A stretch of DNA of 20,167 bases from Chara braunii (lineage: Eukaryota; Streptophyta; Charophyceae; Charales; Characeae), in contig BFEA01000045.1 of assembly GCA_003427395.1 (NCBI GenBank), positions 1,046,933 to 1,067,099 of the forward strand, in the 5' to 3' direction. A program made the position numbers and the translations under genes. Numbering within the stretch: the stretch's first letter is position 1; the number at the start of each line of letters is the position of its first letter. Shown here one piece after another: positions 8,712 through 17,256 of the stretch. Under the pieces are notes generated by a model. The model saw nothing but the letters and a program-made list of their open reading frames with translations, had not been told where the DNA came from and searched no databases.

Positions 8712-10115
8712 ACGGCTTGCTGTTTCTTGAAAAGGCTGGGAATAAAAGACTGTGTGTTCCAAGTAGTGAGTCTTTGCGTAGTTTATTTCTAGGTGAGTGT
8801 CACGATGCAACTGGACATTTTGGTTATAGGAAAACATCAGCTAACCTAGTACAAAGATTCTGGTGGCCAACTATGATGCAAGATGCAAAAAGGTACGTTG
8901 AAACCTGCGAGGTTTGCCAAAGAGACAAACCTAGGGCTCAGGCTCCGCTTGGGCTCATCAAGCCCTTGCCGATTCCTGAAGGTCCTGGCCAGAGTGTGTC
9001 CATCGACTTCATGGATACTCTGGTAACCAGCAGGTCAAGAAAAAGGCACATCTTTGTTATAGTATACCATTTTTCCAAATATGCTAGACTAATCGCAATG
9101 CCTGAAACTGGGAAAACTGACTACGTCATCAGTCTCTTCAGGGATAACTGGGTACGAGATTTTGGTTTGCCAAAGTCCATAATCAGTGATAGGGATGTCT
9201 GCTTTACCAGCGAACTGTGGCAATCAATAGCGGAACAGATGGGCACAAAGCTCCAAATGACATCAGGAAATCACCCTGAGTCAAATGGCCAGGCAGAACA
9301 GATGAACCGAGTAGTACAGCATTTGCTTCGGCATTATATTCAGCCAAGTCAGGATGAATGGGACGAGAAGTTACCTCTCATCGCCAGCCTGTACAACAAA
9401 TGTTGTGCACAGTACTACTGGAATGACTCCCAACCAGCTGCATCTTGGTTGGAAGCCCAGAACTGCACTTGACTTTCTGCTACCAGAAAGGCAACCCACT
9501 GCAGCACCTGGCAACATAGAATTTGTTGTCAAGTATGAACAGATGCTGCAACAGGCCGTTGAACATATTAGAAAGTCTCAGGATGCCATGATCGCATCTG
9601 AGAATAAACATAGACGGCCCTCTAACTTTCAGGTAGGTGATAGAGTCTGGGGAAAGTCATCTAAATTGGGTCAGGAGTTGGGAATTTCTAGAAAGTTAAT
9701 GCCGCAGTACTTCGGTCCTCGAGAGGTCTTAGACATAGTGGGAGATCATATAGATGGACCTTCCTATGTGATTCGCATCCCCCCACATCTACGTACACAC
9801 CCTGTATTCCATGCCTCAAAGTTGGCACCTTTCACAGAGTCTGCACAATTCCCTTCCAGACGGTCAATGCTGCCCCCAACCATGGATGGCAAAGTGGACA
9901 TCAACCAGATCGTGGAGCATCGTGTGATGCCTGTTCCTCGACCACCGGGCAGAGGCCGCCCTCCTAAGCCAAAAATGCAGTACCGCGTCACATTCAGACA
10001 TCATCTGGATCCTAGCGAAGATTGGTGGTTCACCAAAGAAGAACTCATGAGAACTGCACCTCAAGTCATTGCAGGCTACGAAAGAGATCTCAAAGGAAAG
10101 ATGCCTGCAGAATAG
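8712..10115 (+). pseudogene. pol: Element 1 integrase with chromodomain-like C-terminus
   Basis: Integrase would insert element DNA into the chromosome. The N-terminal zinc finger is complete: His-x4-His in CHDATGHFG, then Cys-x2-Cys in CEVCQRDKP. The catalytic core keeps all three acidic residues: Asp in SIDFMDTL (codon 9005), Asp in SDRD (9188) and Glu in GQAEQMN (9296). The last two are 35 residues apart, as in DD35E enzymes. One extra A in the run at 9398-9400 shifts the frame; the rest is open from there to TAG at 10113-10115. That part holds the C-terminal GPREVLDIVG...HPVFHASKL module and, at about 9895-10090, a chromodomain-like segment (INQIVEHRV, then DWWFTKEEL). This tail marks the chromovirus branch of Ty3/Gypsy and probably steers integration to chromatin. 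It is the best-preserved part of element 1. Confidence 0.92.
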
Positions 10116-10143
10116 AAGACTTCTCAAGGGACTATCGAAGTAC

Positions 10144-10155
10144 AAGAGGAGGAAA
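10144..10155 (+). promoter_or_regulatory. Polypurine tract of element 1
   Basis: AAGAGGAGGAAA is an all-purine run 28 bases after the integrase stop, immediately before a TG that starts an LTR-like sequence at 10156. That is the expected position of the plus-strand primer. Element 2 has an equivalent purine run at 11506-11520 (minus strand) at a similar distance after its stop. Confidence 0.75.
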
Positions 10156-10224
10156 TGCGAGGATTCAGATCCTCGGCAGGCCTAAGGAGGCCCCTGTTGC
10201 CTGTCGAGGATCTGAATCCTCGCA
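10156..10224 (+). repeat. 3' LTR start of element 1 fused into a 69-bp palindrome
   Basis: It begins TGCGAGGATTCAGATCC directly after the polypurine tract and for about 45 bases resembles the minus-strand LTR start at 189 (GGCCTAAGG is shared). It then runs into an inverted copy of its own first 20 bases (10205-10224, perfect match to 10156-10175). Each arm is itself a stem-loop, CGAGGAT/ATCCTCG with a 4-base loop. No further LTR sequence in plus orientation follows, so the 3' LTR is essentially missing. Confidence 0.7.
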
Positions 10225-10402
10225 GAAATCAAATCATGAAAAAAAAAAAATGAGAAACTTGGCCGGGCAGAATACCCAAAGACGCCCTGCCTGGCTGGCA
10301 AGACACTAATTTCAAAAAGAAACAAACAAACAAAAAGAAAAATGAAAACAGGGAAGGATTGGAACATAATAGAGGTCAGATCCATTCCGAAGAGTACTTG
10401 TG
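10225..10402. other. A-rich spacer between the two retroelements
   Basis: No gene. A run of A begins at about 10239, 15 bases after the palindrome; a similar hairpin, short spacer and A-run order occurs at 172-214. A second A-rich patch (CAAA words) lies at about 10312-10350. A GC-rich word GGCCGGGCAGAATACCC at 10261 is echoed near 10967-10985. Confidence 0.5.
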
Positions 10403-11505
10403 TGCAAGGAATATGAGTGCGAACGATATACAGAAAACCAAGTTGTGAAATCACACAGATGTCCAAGTAGTCATGTACAAGCAGAGAGCACAAATGCATC
10501 GAGATCCCATCCAAATAACAACAATATACTGAAGTAATGAGCCAATGTTCAAGCCCTCAGGCCACACCAACACAGTATCCAAAGTCGCTCCTCTCTGTCT
10601 AGCGCCCAACACCCAGCCTACACTACTTGACTATCCTACCTACATTAGCATTGTCGCAACAGGCTCACTTCGACTCTCGAAGACCGATGTACATGATGTC
10701 AACACCATAGCCGACCTCCTACATGTACCAGGTGTGTATCTTGTCTCCCCTCATCAGATTGTGTCCACCCACACTCGCCTCCTTCCTAAAGACCACCGAT
10801 CGCCCGCTTACCCCTTAGCGCCCTGCAGCCCGACTACGGCTGCTAGCGCTCCTCTGCCCTGTAGCGCTGCTCTTCACCACTCACGCACCCGCACGCGCTC
10901 TGGCCTCAGCGTAGCACGCAGCCTCTAATGCAGCAGCGCAGCAGCGTGACCGCATTGCCTGCGTGGGCCAGAATACCCCGGCCCTAGCTGCTCTCCTTCC
11001 TATATGGAAGTGGCAGCCCCTGCATTACTGCGTGTGGCCTGGTTGGAAGCTTCCAGTAGCTTCCGGTTGGGCCCCAGTGCCTGCGCCCAGGCCCAAGGCT
11101 ATAGTTGAGGGCCTGGGCCGTTTGCAGTTGGAAACGGCTTGAGTCTCCAGACTTGGGCCGTTTGCTATATTTGCACAAGACACGGGGTAGGTACGTCGAC
11201 AGTACTGCTTTTGCATAGGTCTGTGGCCACTTCGTGATGTATCGGCCCTGCTTTGCGTGTATGTGCCCAAGCGCAACTTCCAAGACATGGGCCAACTGTA
11301 CGACGCAGCTTAGGGAGGCTCACGAGTCCACTCAACCAACTGGCGGGCTGCAAGAGCCTGAGTACCCACATATGAAAATGTCAAGTTTTGGCCTCTAGTG
11401 AATATTGAGCCCCGCCTTCACTTAGGGCGGGCACTCGACTTGCTGGGGGCCTCTGCCCAGAACCTGTGTATGTCTGATAAGTGCCCCGTGAGGGCTCGTT
11501 CCTCA
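10403..11505 (-). repeat. 3' LTR of element 2 (about 1.1 kb, inferred boundaries)
   Basis: On the minus strand it starts with TG at 11505, right after the purine run of element 2. A plausible end is at 10403 in TTCCTTGCA, the same terminal word as the element 1 LTR at 3268. It shares blocks with the LTR fragment at 1-189 (11331-11344 and 11412-11433). Its first bases form a stem-loop, GTGAGG (11506-11501) with CCTCAC. There is no second LTR for element 2 in the window with which to measure the boundary. Plus-strand open frames inside it (for example 10545-10928) are considered incidental. Confidence 0.5.
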
Positions 11506-11520
11506 CCTTCCATCCCCCTT
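11506..11520 (-). promoter_or_regulatory. Polypurine tract of element 2
   Basis: On the minus strand this reads AAGGGGGATGGAAGG, purine except one T. It begins 25 bases after the end of the element 2 coding remnant and lies immediately before the LTR start TGAGG. The position and flanking words (TCGAAG upstream) match those of element 1. Confidence 0.6.
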
Positions 11521-11545
11521 AGCTTCGAAAGTCCGTTGAGATGCT

Positions 11546-13041
11546 TCATGCCGGTGCCTTCCCCTTCAATTTCCTCTCATACTCGGCCACGATCTGAGGA
11601 GTTGTCTTGACGAGTTCCTCCCTTGTAAACCATCAACCTTCCTTAGGATCCGTATGATGCCTGAAGTGTACTCTGTATTACCCCACAGGTTTAGGCAGTC
11701 TTCCCATGCCAGCTGGCTTGGGAACAGGCATGTCTCTGTGTTCCAGGATGTCGTCGACGTCCACGGGCCATCCATGGTTGGGGGCAGCATAGATCTCCGT
11801 GATGGGAACTGTTTTGTCTCAGCAAAAGGTGAGAGCTTTGAGGCGTGAAACACAGGGTAAGTGTGTAGGTGACCAGGGATACGAATGACGTACGAGGGAC
11901 CATCCAAATCACTACCCACAATGTCTAAGACTTCCCAAGGACCGAAATATTGAGGCATTAGTTTTCTAGAAATGTCGAATTCCTGCCCCAACTGACTAGC
12001 CTTGACCCAGGCACATTCCCCTACCTGAAATGTGGACTCTCGGCGATGCTTGTTCTCTGAAGCAATCATGGCTTCCTGACATTTCCTGATGTGTTCGACA
12101 GTCTGCTGCAACAATTTCTCATATAGGACACCAAATTCAATGGTTCCAGGAGTTGCAGCAGTTCGGTTTTCAGGCGCGAGGAAGATAGAGCAGATTTAGG
12201 CTTCCATCCCTGATGCAACTGATTAGGACTGACGTCAGTGGTGCTATGTACAACATTATTGTACAGACTGGCGATGAGAGGTAGTTTCTCATCCCAATCA
12301 TCCTGGCTGGGCTTGATATGGTGCCTCAGCAAATGCTGCACCACACGGTTCATATGTTCAGCCTTCCCATTTGCTTCGGGATGATTCCCAGAAGTCGTAT
12401 GAAGCTGGCTTCCCATCTGTTCAGCGGCCTTCCTCCACATCTCACTGGTAAACCGGACATCTCTAACACTAGCAATGGTCTTTGGCAGTCCAAAATCACG
12501 CACCTAGTTGTCCATGAACAACTTGATGACGTGCTCAATCCTGGCAGTCTCCGGCATGGCGATTAGTCTAGCGTACTTAGTGAACCTATCAACTATGACG
12601 AACATATGCCTTTCGCCACTCTTGCTGGTCACGAGGGTATCCATGAAATCCATGGAAACACTGTCCCGTACCAACAGGAATGGGTAGGGGCTTCAATAAC
12701 CCAAGCGGTGCTCGAGTCCGCGGCTTGTCCCGCTGACAGACTTGGCAAGTCTGTACGTAAGTCTTCGCATCGTCAAGCATGTTAGGCCACCAGAAGCGCT
12801 GTACTAAAATAGCAGAAGTCTTCTTGTATCCGAAATGACCCGTTGCGTCAGGGCACTCACCTAAAAATAAACTACGCAGAATTTCTCTAGATGGAAATGC
12901 TAGCCTCTTGAATCCTACCTTTTCAAGAAAGAACAACCCATCCACCATCACAAACTCATCAGATGTGGCCTTGTCCTGGGCCTCGAGTTTGCGAATGATG
13001 TTCATCGTGACAGGGTCTTCCTTGTAGGCCTCCACCAAGAA
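11546..13041 (-). pseudogene. pol: Element 2 integrase with chromodomain-like C-terminus
   Basis: Homologous to the element 1 integrase throughout but clearly diverged. The zinc finger keeps GHFGYKK and CQVCQRDKP, but the first His is Pro (codon 12850-12852). Two bases appear lost near 12660, shifting the frame. The core has Asp in SMDFMD, and Glu in GKAEHMN, but the second catalytic Asp is Val (codon 12465-12467, SVRD instead of SDRD). A TAG at 12504 replaces Trp. A frameshift near 12180 and a one-base loss near 11765-11769 follow. The C-terminal GPWEVLDIVG...YPVFHASKL module is present, and the chromodomain-like tail carries a TAA at 11678 and a TGA at 11633 before the natural-looking end at 11546. 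It cannot be active. Confidence 0.9.
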
Positions 13042-14650
13042 TCAAGTGACATCGTCAGATAAGCCAAACTCAAAGATCGGTGCACCTAGGTAATCTTCCC
13101 TACGGGACAATGCATCAGCAACCTTGTTATACTCTCCTTTGACGTAATTTAGCTTGAAGTCATACTGATCTTTGACTTCAATCCAGCGTTTGAGTGCGTC
13201 AGAGAGAACAGGTTGTGTCTTGATTCACTTGAGTGTCTGATGGTCAGTCCTCTAATAGAAGAATCGTCCCAACAGATAGTGTATCCAGTGGACAAGTGCC
13301 TTGTAGAGGGCGTAGAGTTCCCTTTCATAGGTGGACTTCGCCAACTTCTTCGATGACATTTTCTTGCTCATGTACTCGATCGGCCTTAACTTCTTCCCTT
13401 CCTGCTGAGCCAACACTGCGCCAATGTCGTACTGGCTTGCGTCAGTCGTCACTACAAATGGCCTTTGAGGATCGGGGACCATGAGAACCTCATGATGTGT
13501 AAGGGCATGCTTCAATCTCTTAAAAGCAACCTCACATGCGTTTGTCCATTGCCATGGAGTGTCAAGGCGCGTTAGATCAGTCAAGGGTGATGCGATCGTA
13601 CTAGAATTTTGTACAAAATTGCGGTAATAACCACACATCCCCAAGAAACATCTGACCTCAGTCACAAACTAGGGTCGTGGCCAGTCCCTAATACTAGCCA
13701 CCTTCGCATCTTCAGGCCTAATCCTTTCCCCGGATACTTCATGACCCAAGTACAAGATTTTAGTGCAACCGAACTCGCATTTCTCTAAATTTATCTTATA
13801 CTTGTGCTGCCGGAGGAGAGAAAGCACTTTGTCTACATGTTGGGCATGCTCCTCGACAGTTCCACTGAAGATAAGAATGTCATCAAGGTACACGACGATA
13901 AACTTATCCAAGTAGTCATGGAATATCCTATTCATGGCGTGCTAGAATGTACCCGACGCATTGCAAAGGCCGAAGGGCATCACCACAAACTCACACAAAC
14001 CGTACCTGGTCCGAAATGCGGTTTTGTGCTAATCTTCCGGACTAACGGCAATCTAATGGTAGCTGGATTTTAAATCTATCTTAGTAAAGAATTTACATCC
14101 CTACACCCTATCCAATAGGTCATCGATGCGCGGTAGGGGCTCTGCGTTCTTCACAGCGATGGCATTGAGGCCCCTGTAATCAATGCACATCCTTAGTGAT
14201 CCCCCCTTCTTCGGTACAAATAAGACTGATGAGTTGAAGGGGGAGATGCTAGGCCGTATCCAACCCTTTTCTGTGAGCTCTTTTAGTTGCCGACGAAGCT
14301 CGTCCAACTCGGTCGGAGCCGTCCTATAGATTCTCCCTTTGGGTATCTTGCTCCCAGGGATGATCTCTACGGCATGGACAACCTCCATGTCTACGACACA
14401 TGTGGGATCCTCGAACAGATCAGGGTATTTAGCAACGACACTCTCTATCTCTGGGGGTGATTTAACGGCCTCCCCTTTGGAAGAGACAAAAACCAGGTAC
14501 ATACCTTCCTCTTGGTTCTGTTTATAATAATTATAAAGGTCAATGCGCACAAACACCCATAGGAGTTAATTAACGTACTAGCTTTGTACTTGGCTAGTCT
14601 GATGGTCCTCCCATTAGGTAACTCGTGCTTCAACACTTTTCTGTCTTAGT
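13042..14650 (-). pseudogene. pol: Element 2 reverse transcriptase-RNase H remnant
   Basis: Same order as element 1: linker, RT, connection, RNase H. One base is missing in the A/T run near 14535-14538. From there to about 12662 the frame stays open apart from nonsense codons, which lie at 14101, 14053, 14029, 13942, 13669 and 13252 (all TAG), and at 13225 and 13042 (TGA). RT motifs [26 protein letters not shown] and FGLCNASGTF are present. The catalytic YLDDILIFS box is intact near 13880. The RNase H domain starts VTTDASQYDIGAVLAQ with its first catalytic Asp kept. The ADALSRR motif near the RNase H end is also kept. Compared with element 1 this copy has far fewer insertions and deletions but more stop codons. 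Confidence 0.92.
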
Positions 14651-14850
14651 CAAACTGGGGCTTGGCAACCTCAAGGTAGTACATGCCTAACAACATGTCG
14701 AATGGCAGATCGTCACTAACGAGGAATGAAATGCAATAATTTACTTATCCTCCTGGATAAGAGAAAGTGTAGACCACGTCCTTAACATAATCTTCCACCA
14801 ACATGCGCTCTTTGTTGGCCAGAGTAGATGCTACCGGTGTCGTGACTGGT
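14646..14850 (-). pseudogene. Element 2 protease C-terminal remnant, 5'-truncated
   Basis: Minus-strand translation gives a segment homologous to the element 1 protease end: VASTLANK, then a YVKDVV word, then DMLLGM. Stops are at 14745 (TAA) and 14646 (TAA). The active-site half, gag and the 5' LTR are not found. Similarity to element 1 fades upstream of about 14850, so the copy is truncated there, by incomplete insertion, deletion or a later insertion. The word DMLLGMYYLEVAKPQFD shows what element 1 lost in its deletion near 6997. Confidence 0.75.
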
Positions 14851-15240
14851 GGGTCCCGAATAACTTCCCATCACTCGAGAGATTGAATACGGACAAATTG
14901 TGCACAACAGAGAAATCTGGAGTGAGGAAGCAGGAGAGAGAAAAGACAAAAGATTAGGCCGCAAAGGGAGTGATGCCCTGAGGAGAGAACCACAGGAGGA
15001 AAAAACTAGTGACGGCAAGCAAGCGAGCGCAAGAGCAGGGGCACATAGAACGTAGCAGGAGGCCGGGAGGGCCATCGGAATGCAATAAGACTAAGGCCAA
15101 AGGGCCCTTTGAACTAGCAATTGCAGCACGACAGCAGTAAGGGAATGAGGAAGTCGAGGGATGGGCGGCCAGAGACCGCGGGAAGCCAGGAAATGAGGGG
15201 CCAACGTGGGGGCCACCTACGGGAGCCTCGGAGCCCAAGG

Positions 15241-15266
15241 TGCAGTCCGTTATTTCTCGGACTGCA
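15241..15266. repeat. Hairpin family copy 1 (GCAGTCCG arms)
   Basis: Arms GCAGTCCG (15242-15249) and CGGACTGC (15258-15265) around an 8-base loop TTATTTCT. One further T-A pair extends the stem to 9. Read on the minus strand, it closely resembles the copy at 15546. Confidence 0.85.
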
Positions 15267-15384
15267 ATAATGGCCTTCCCATGCCCATGGAAGCCTCCTT
15301 TTGCTCCTACATTTCTCCCACAATGGTCCCTCCTACTCCGATTTTCTCCCGGAGGGCATTGGGGCTAAGGAATTGACCCCCATT

Positions 15385-15408
15385 GCAGTCCGAGTTGCAA
15401 CGGACTGC
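15385..15408. repeat. Hairpin family copy 2 (GCAGTCCG arms)
   Basis: Arms GCAGTCCG (15385-15392) and CGGACTGC (15401-15408) around loop AGTTGCAA, again 8+8+8. It is followed by GTGGGG, as is the copy at 15546. Confidence 0.85.
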
Positions 15409-15539
15409 GTGGGGGAGAGAAAACACATGTTCTAGGTGCATCCGGAGCCAATATTGAGCCCGGATGCACTAGAAAATTTAACGCTTCATTTTCTTTTAAC
15501 ATGGGGCAAGTTGTGGGGCTGTGGATATAAAAAACAGCC

Positions 15540-15989
15540 ATGACCGCAGTCCAAGAAATTACGGACTGCGTGGGGATGCCAAGGCCAAAGGGGAATGGGC
15601 TACGGCAAGCCCGGAAGGCTATAAAGGAGCAATTTCGGCAAGGGGCAAGTAAAGACGGTAAACGGCAACCGGAAGATGGGATCTCACGGCCTAGAAAAAT
15701 CGGCACACATGTAGAAATGATGGGACCACCAAGGGCAATGGGCCCCAAAAAAAATAAAAATGGGACGCCGTCCGGAATGTTGTCGGGGACCAAATGGGTC
15801 CAAATAATAAAAATCGAAAAACGGGACACGCGCCGGCAGGACCGCCGGCTGGACAAAGAAATGGAGCCAGCATTTAGAAAATTGCGGGGACTTGGGATGT
15901 CCCAAGGGAACCATGAGCAAACACAAGGAATAATTGTGCAAGCAAACGGCGTCGTCGAGATCGAGGATCTAGACGGTGGAAAATATTAG
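15540..15989 (+). CDS. Hypothetical basic reading frame, 149 codons, doubtful
   Basis: An open plus-strand frame from an ATG at 15540 to a TAG ending at 15989. The product is rich in Lys, Arg, Gly and Gln, with no visible domain, signal peptide or membrane segment. Its first codons lie in one of the 24-base hairpins, whose other copies occur on both strands and are not in frame with anything. That argues against coding. The minus strand is also open across much of the same span. I do not recognise it. Confidence 0.12.
   Translation: MTAVQEITDCVGMPRPKGNGLRQARKAIKEQFRQGASKDGKRQPEDGISRPRKIGTHVEMMGPPRAMGPKKNKNGTPSGMLSGTKWVQIIKIEKRDTRRQDRRLDKEMEPAFRKLRGLGMSQGNHEQTQGIIVQANGVVEIEDLDGGKY
15546..15569. 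repeat. Hairpin family copy 3 (one arm mismatch)
   Basis: Arms GCAGTCCA (15546-15553) and CGGACTGC (15562-15569) around loop AGAAATTA, again 24 bases in total. It is followed by GTGGGG. Confidence 0.8.
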
Positions 15990-16075
15990 CACCGCTAGTG
16001 CAAGCACTAGTGGGAGCAAGTGGGAGAGCCATGGGAGAAAGAAAAGTGAAATAAGGATGTCAGGAAGGCTGCCCA

Positions 16076-16099
16076 ACAGTCCGGGATATCTCGGACTAG
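16076..16099. repeat. Hairpin family copy 4 (shortened stem)
   Basis: ACAGTCCG (16076-16083), loop GGATATCT, CGGACTAG (16092-16099). Six inner pairs AGTCCG/CGGACT remain. Same 24-base size and the same internal layout as copies 1-3. Confidence 0.7.
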
Positions 16100-16237
16100 C
16101 AAGGCATAAGAAAATAAAGCCTTGAGAGGCTCAACATGAAAAAAAGGCTGCCCTTAGAAAATTGGAGCAAAAGGGGCTCAAAATTGGGCAAACGGGAGCA
16201 AAATGGAGCCCCCTAGGAGCATAGGAGTGCCATTATT

Positions 16238-16262
16238 GGAATCCGAGATGTAACGGCCAAGT
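16238..16262. repeat. Degenerate hairpin-family copy 5
   Basis: The core TCCGAGATGTAACGG matches the middle of the family (TCCGAG, six variable bases, CGG), but the outer arms are changed to GGAA and CCAAG, so only a short stem remains. Assigned by resemblance to the other copies. Confidence 0.45.
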
Positions 16263-16648
16263 AACAGCCATAAACCTGGCCTTGAATGAGGCCCTAGGGC
16301 CTAGAAAGAGGGTGCACAGCAGTTTGACACTTGTCACAACAGAAATAAAAGAAAAAGAAAGAAAAATGAGAGAAAAAGGAGGGAGAATGAGACAAAAAGG
16401 GAGAAAAGAGTGGAGGAGAGTGTGCCGGCCTATTGGGACCTGCACAGTAGGGACTGGCAGGTCCTAACAGTGACCTCATCCCTCCTAGAAAGTGGGAGGG
16501 CAATCCGGATTGAAGAGATATCCCCCTTGGGGCCATATCTCAATAAAATCTGAATTAAAAAGCTGAAAATAAGAGAAAATGCAAAAAGGAAGTGGCCGGT
16601 TTTCTTTTGGGCCATGGATCTGAGATCAGATCTCATGGTAGAGAGGAA

Positions 16649-16684
16649 CTAGCCGTTTTTTGTGGGACAACTCAAAACGGCTAG
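16649..16684. repeat. Perfect 11-bp hairpin, different arms
   Basis: CTAGCCGTTTT (16649-16659) pairs perfectly with AAAACGGCTAG (16674-16684) around a 14-base loop. It lies just after another palindromic patch, TGAGATCAGATCTCA at 16621-16635. Confidence 0.8.
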
Positions 16685-16852
16685 CTCCGAAATGAGGTGG
16701 CAGCCCAAAATGGAAAGAAACAAAAGAGGGAAAAGGACAAAACAGTGCATTTGGCCCAAAAAGAGAGCTAGATGCACCAAAAATTGAAAAACTGGACTTC
16801 GGGGCTCAAAATTGAAGCAAGGGCTACTAGGGGGTAGCTCCGATTATTGCTG

Positions 16853-16879
16853 GCTTTGGATCTCAACCAGATCCAAGGC
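16853..16879. repeat. Hairpin, TTGGATCT arms
   Basis: TTGGATCT (16856-16863) pairs with AGATCCAA (16869-16876) around a 5-base loop. A T-G and two further pairs extend the stem outward. Confidence 0.7.
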
Positions 16880-16988
16880 TGAAAATGTGCCGCCATATGA
16901 AAAAATGCTCCGGCCTACTCAAAAGAGGCCGAAACTTGAAAAAATCAAGAGAAAGGCCCACAAGGCCTTTTTCTTTGAAGTAAAAATG

Positions 16989-17014
16989 CCCCTTGGGCAC
17001 TAGGACCCAAGGGG
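16989..17014. repeat. Hairpin, CCCCTTGGG arms with 8-base loop
   Basis: CCCCTTGGG (16989-16997) pairs perfectly with CCCAAGGGG (17006-17014) around an 8-base loop, the same geometry as the GCAGTCCG family but with unrelated arms. Confidence 0.75.
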
Positions 17015-17057
17015 GCAGCATTTGTGAGGCAAAAAGGAGGCCGGACTAGGCCAAGAG

Positions 17058-17090
17058 GCAGTCCGAGTTGGTACCAACCACTCGGACTGC
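17058..17090. repeat. Hairpin family copy 6 (longer, 10-bp arms)
   Basis: GCAGTCCGAG (17058-17067) and CTCGGACTGC (17081-17090) form a perfect 10-bp stem. The 13-base interior includes the self-complementary word TTGGTACCAA. Confidence 0.85.
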
Positions 17091-17213
17091 ATGTACTTGG
17101 CCAAAATGAGGCCCGAGTACCTCCAGGAGGGCCTAGTGAGGGAATTTTGCCTTGGGGGTACCTCGGTTCACCTCAAGGCTCATGGGGAGGCTCATGGGTT
17201 GGCCGGACTGCTC

Positions 17214-17256
17214 GTTTCAGCCTACACAAGTTGAGGATGCAGTCCGCCACTCTCAC
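17214..17256. repeat. Hairpin family copy 7 (arms in reversed order)
   Basis: CGGACTGC (17214-17221) and GCAGTCCG (17249-17256) are inverted across 27 bases, the arms being in the opposite order to the other copies. Confidence 0.6.

Noticed and set aside
10545-10928. A 127-codon plus-strand frame containing ATGSLRLSK and LLHVPGVYLVSPHQ, faintly like the end of a Ty1/Copia protease
   Set aside because: The likeness is short, with no active site or neighbouring copia domains, and the frame falls within the inferred LTR of element 2 on the other strand.
15365-15856. 163-codon minus-strand frame, hydrophobic in places
   Set aside because: Overlaps the plus-strand frame at 15540 and two of the hairpins; no motif, and purine/pyrimidine skew explains the open frame.
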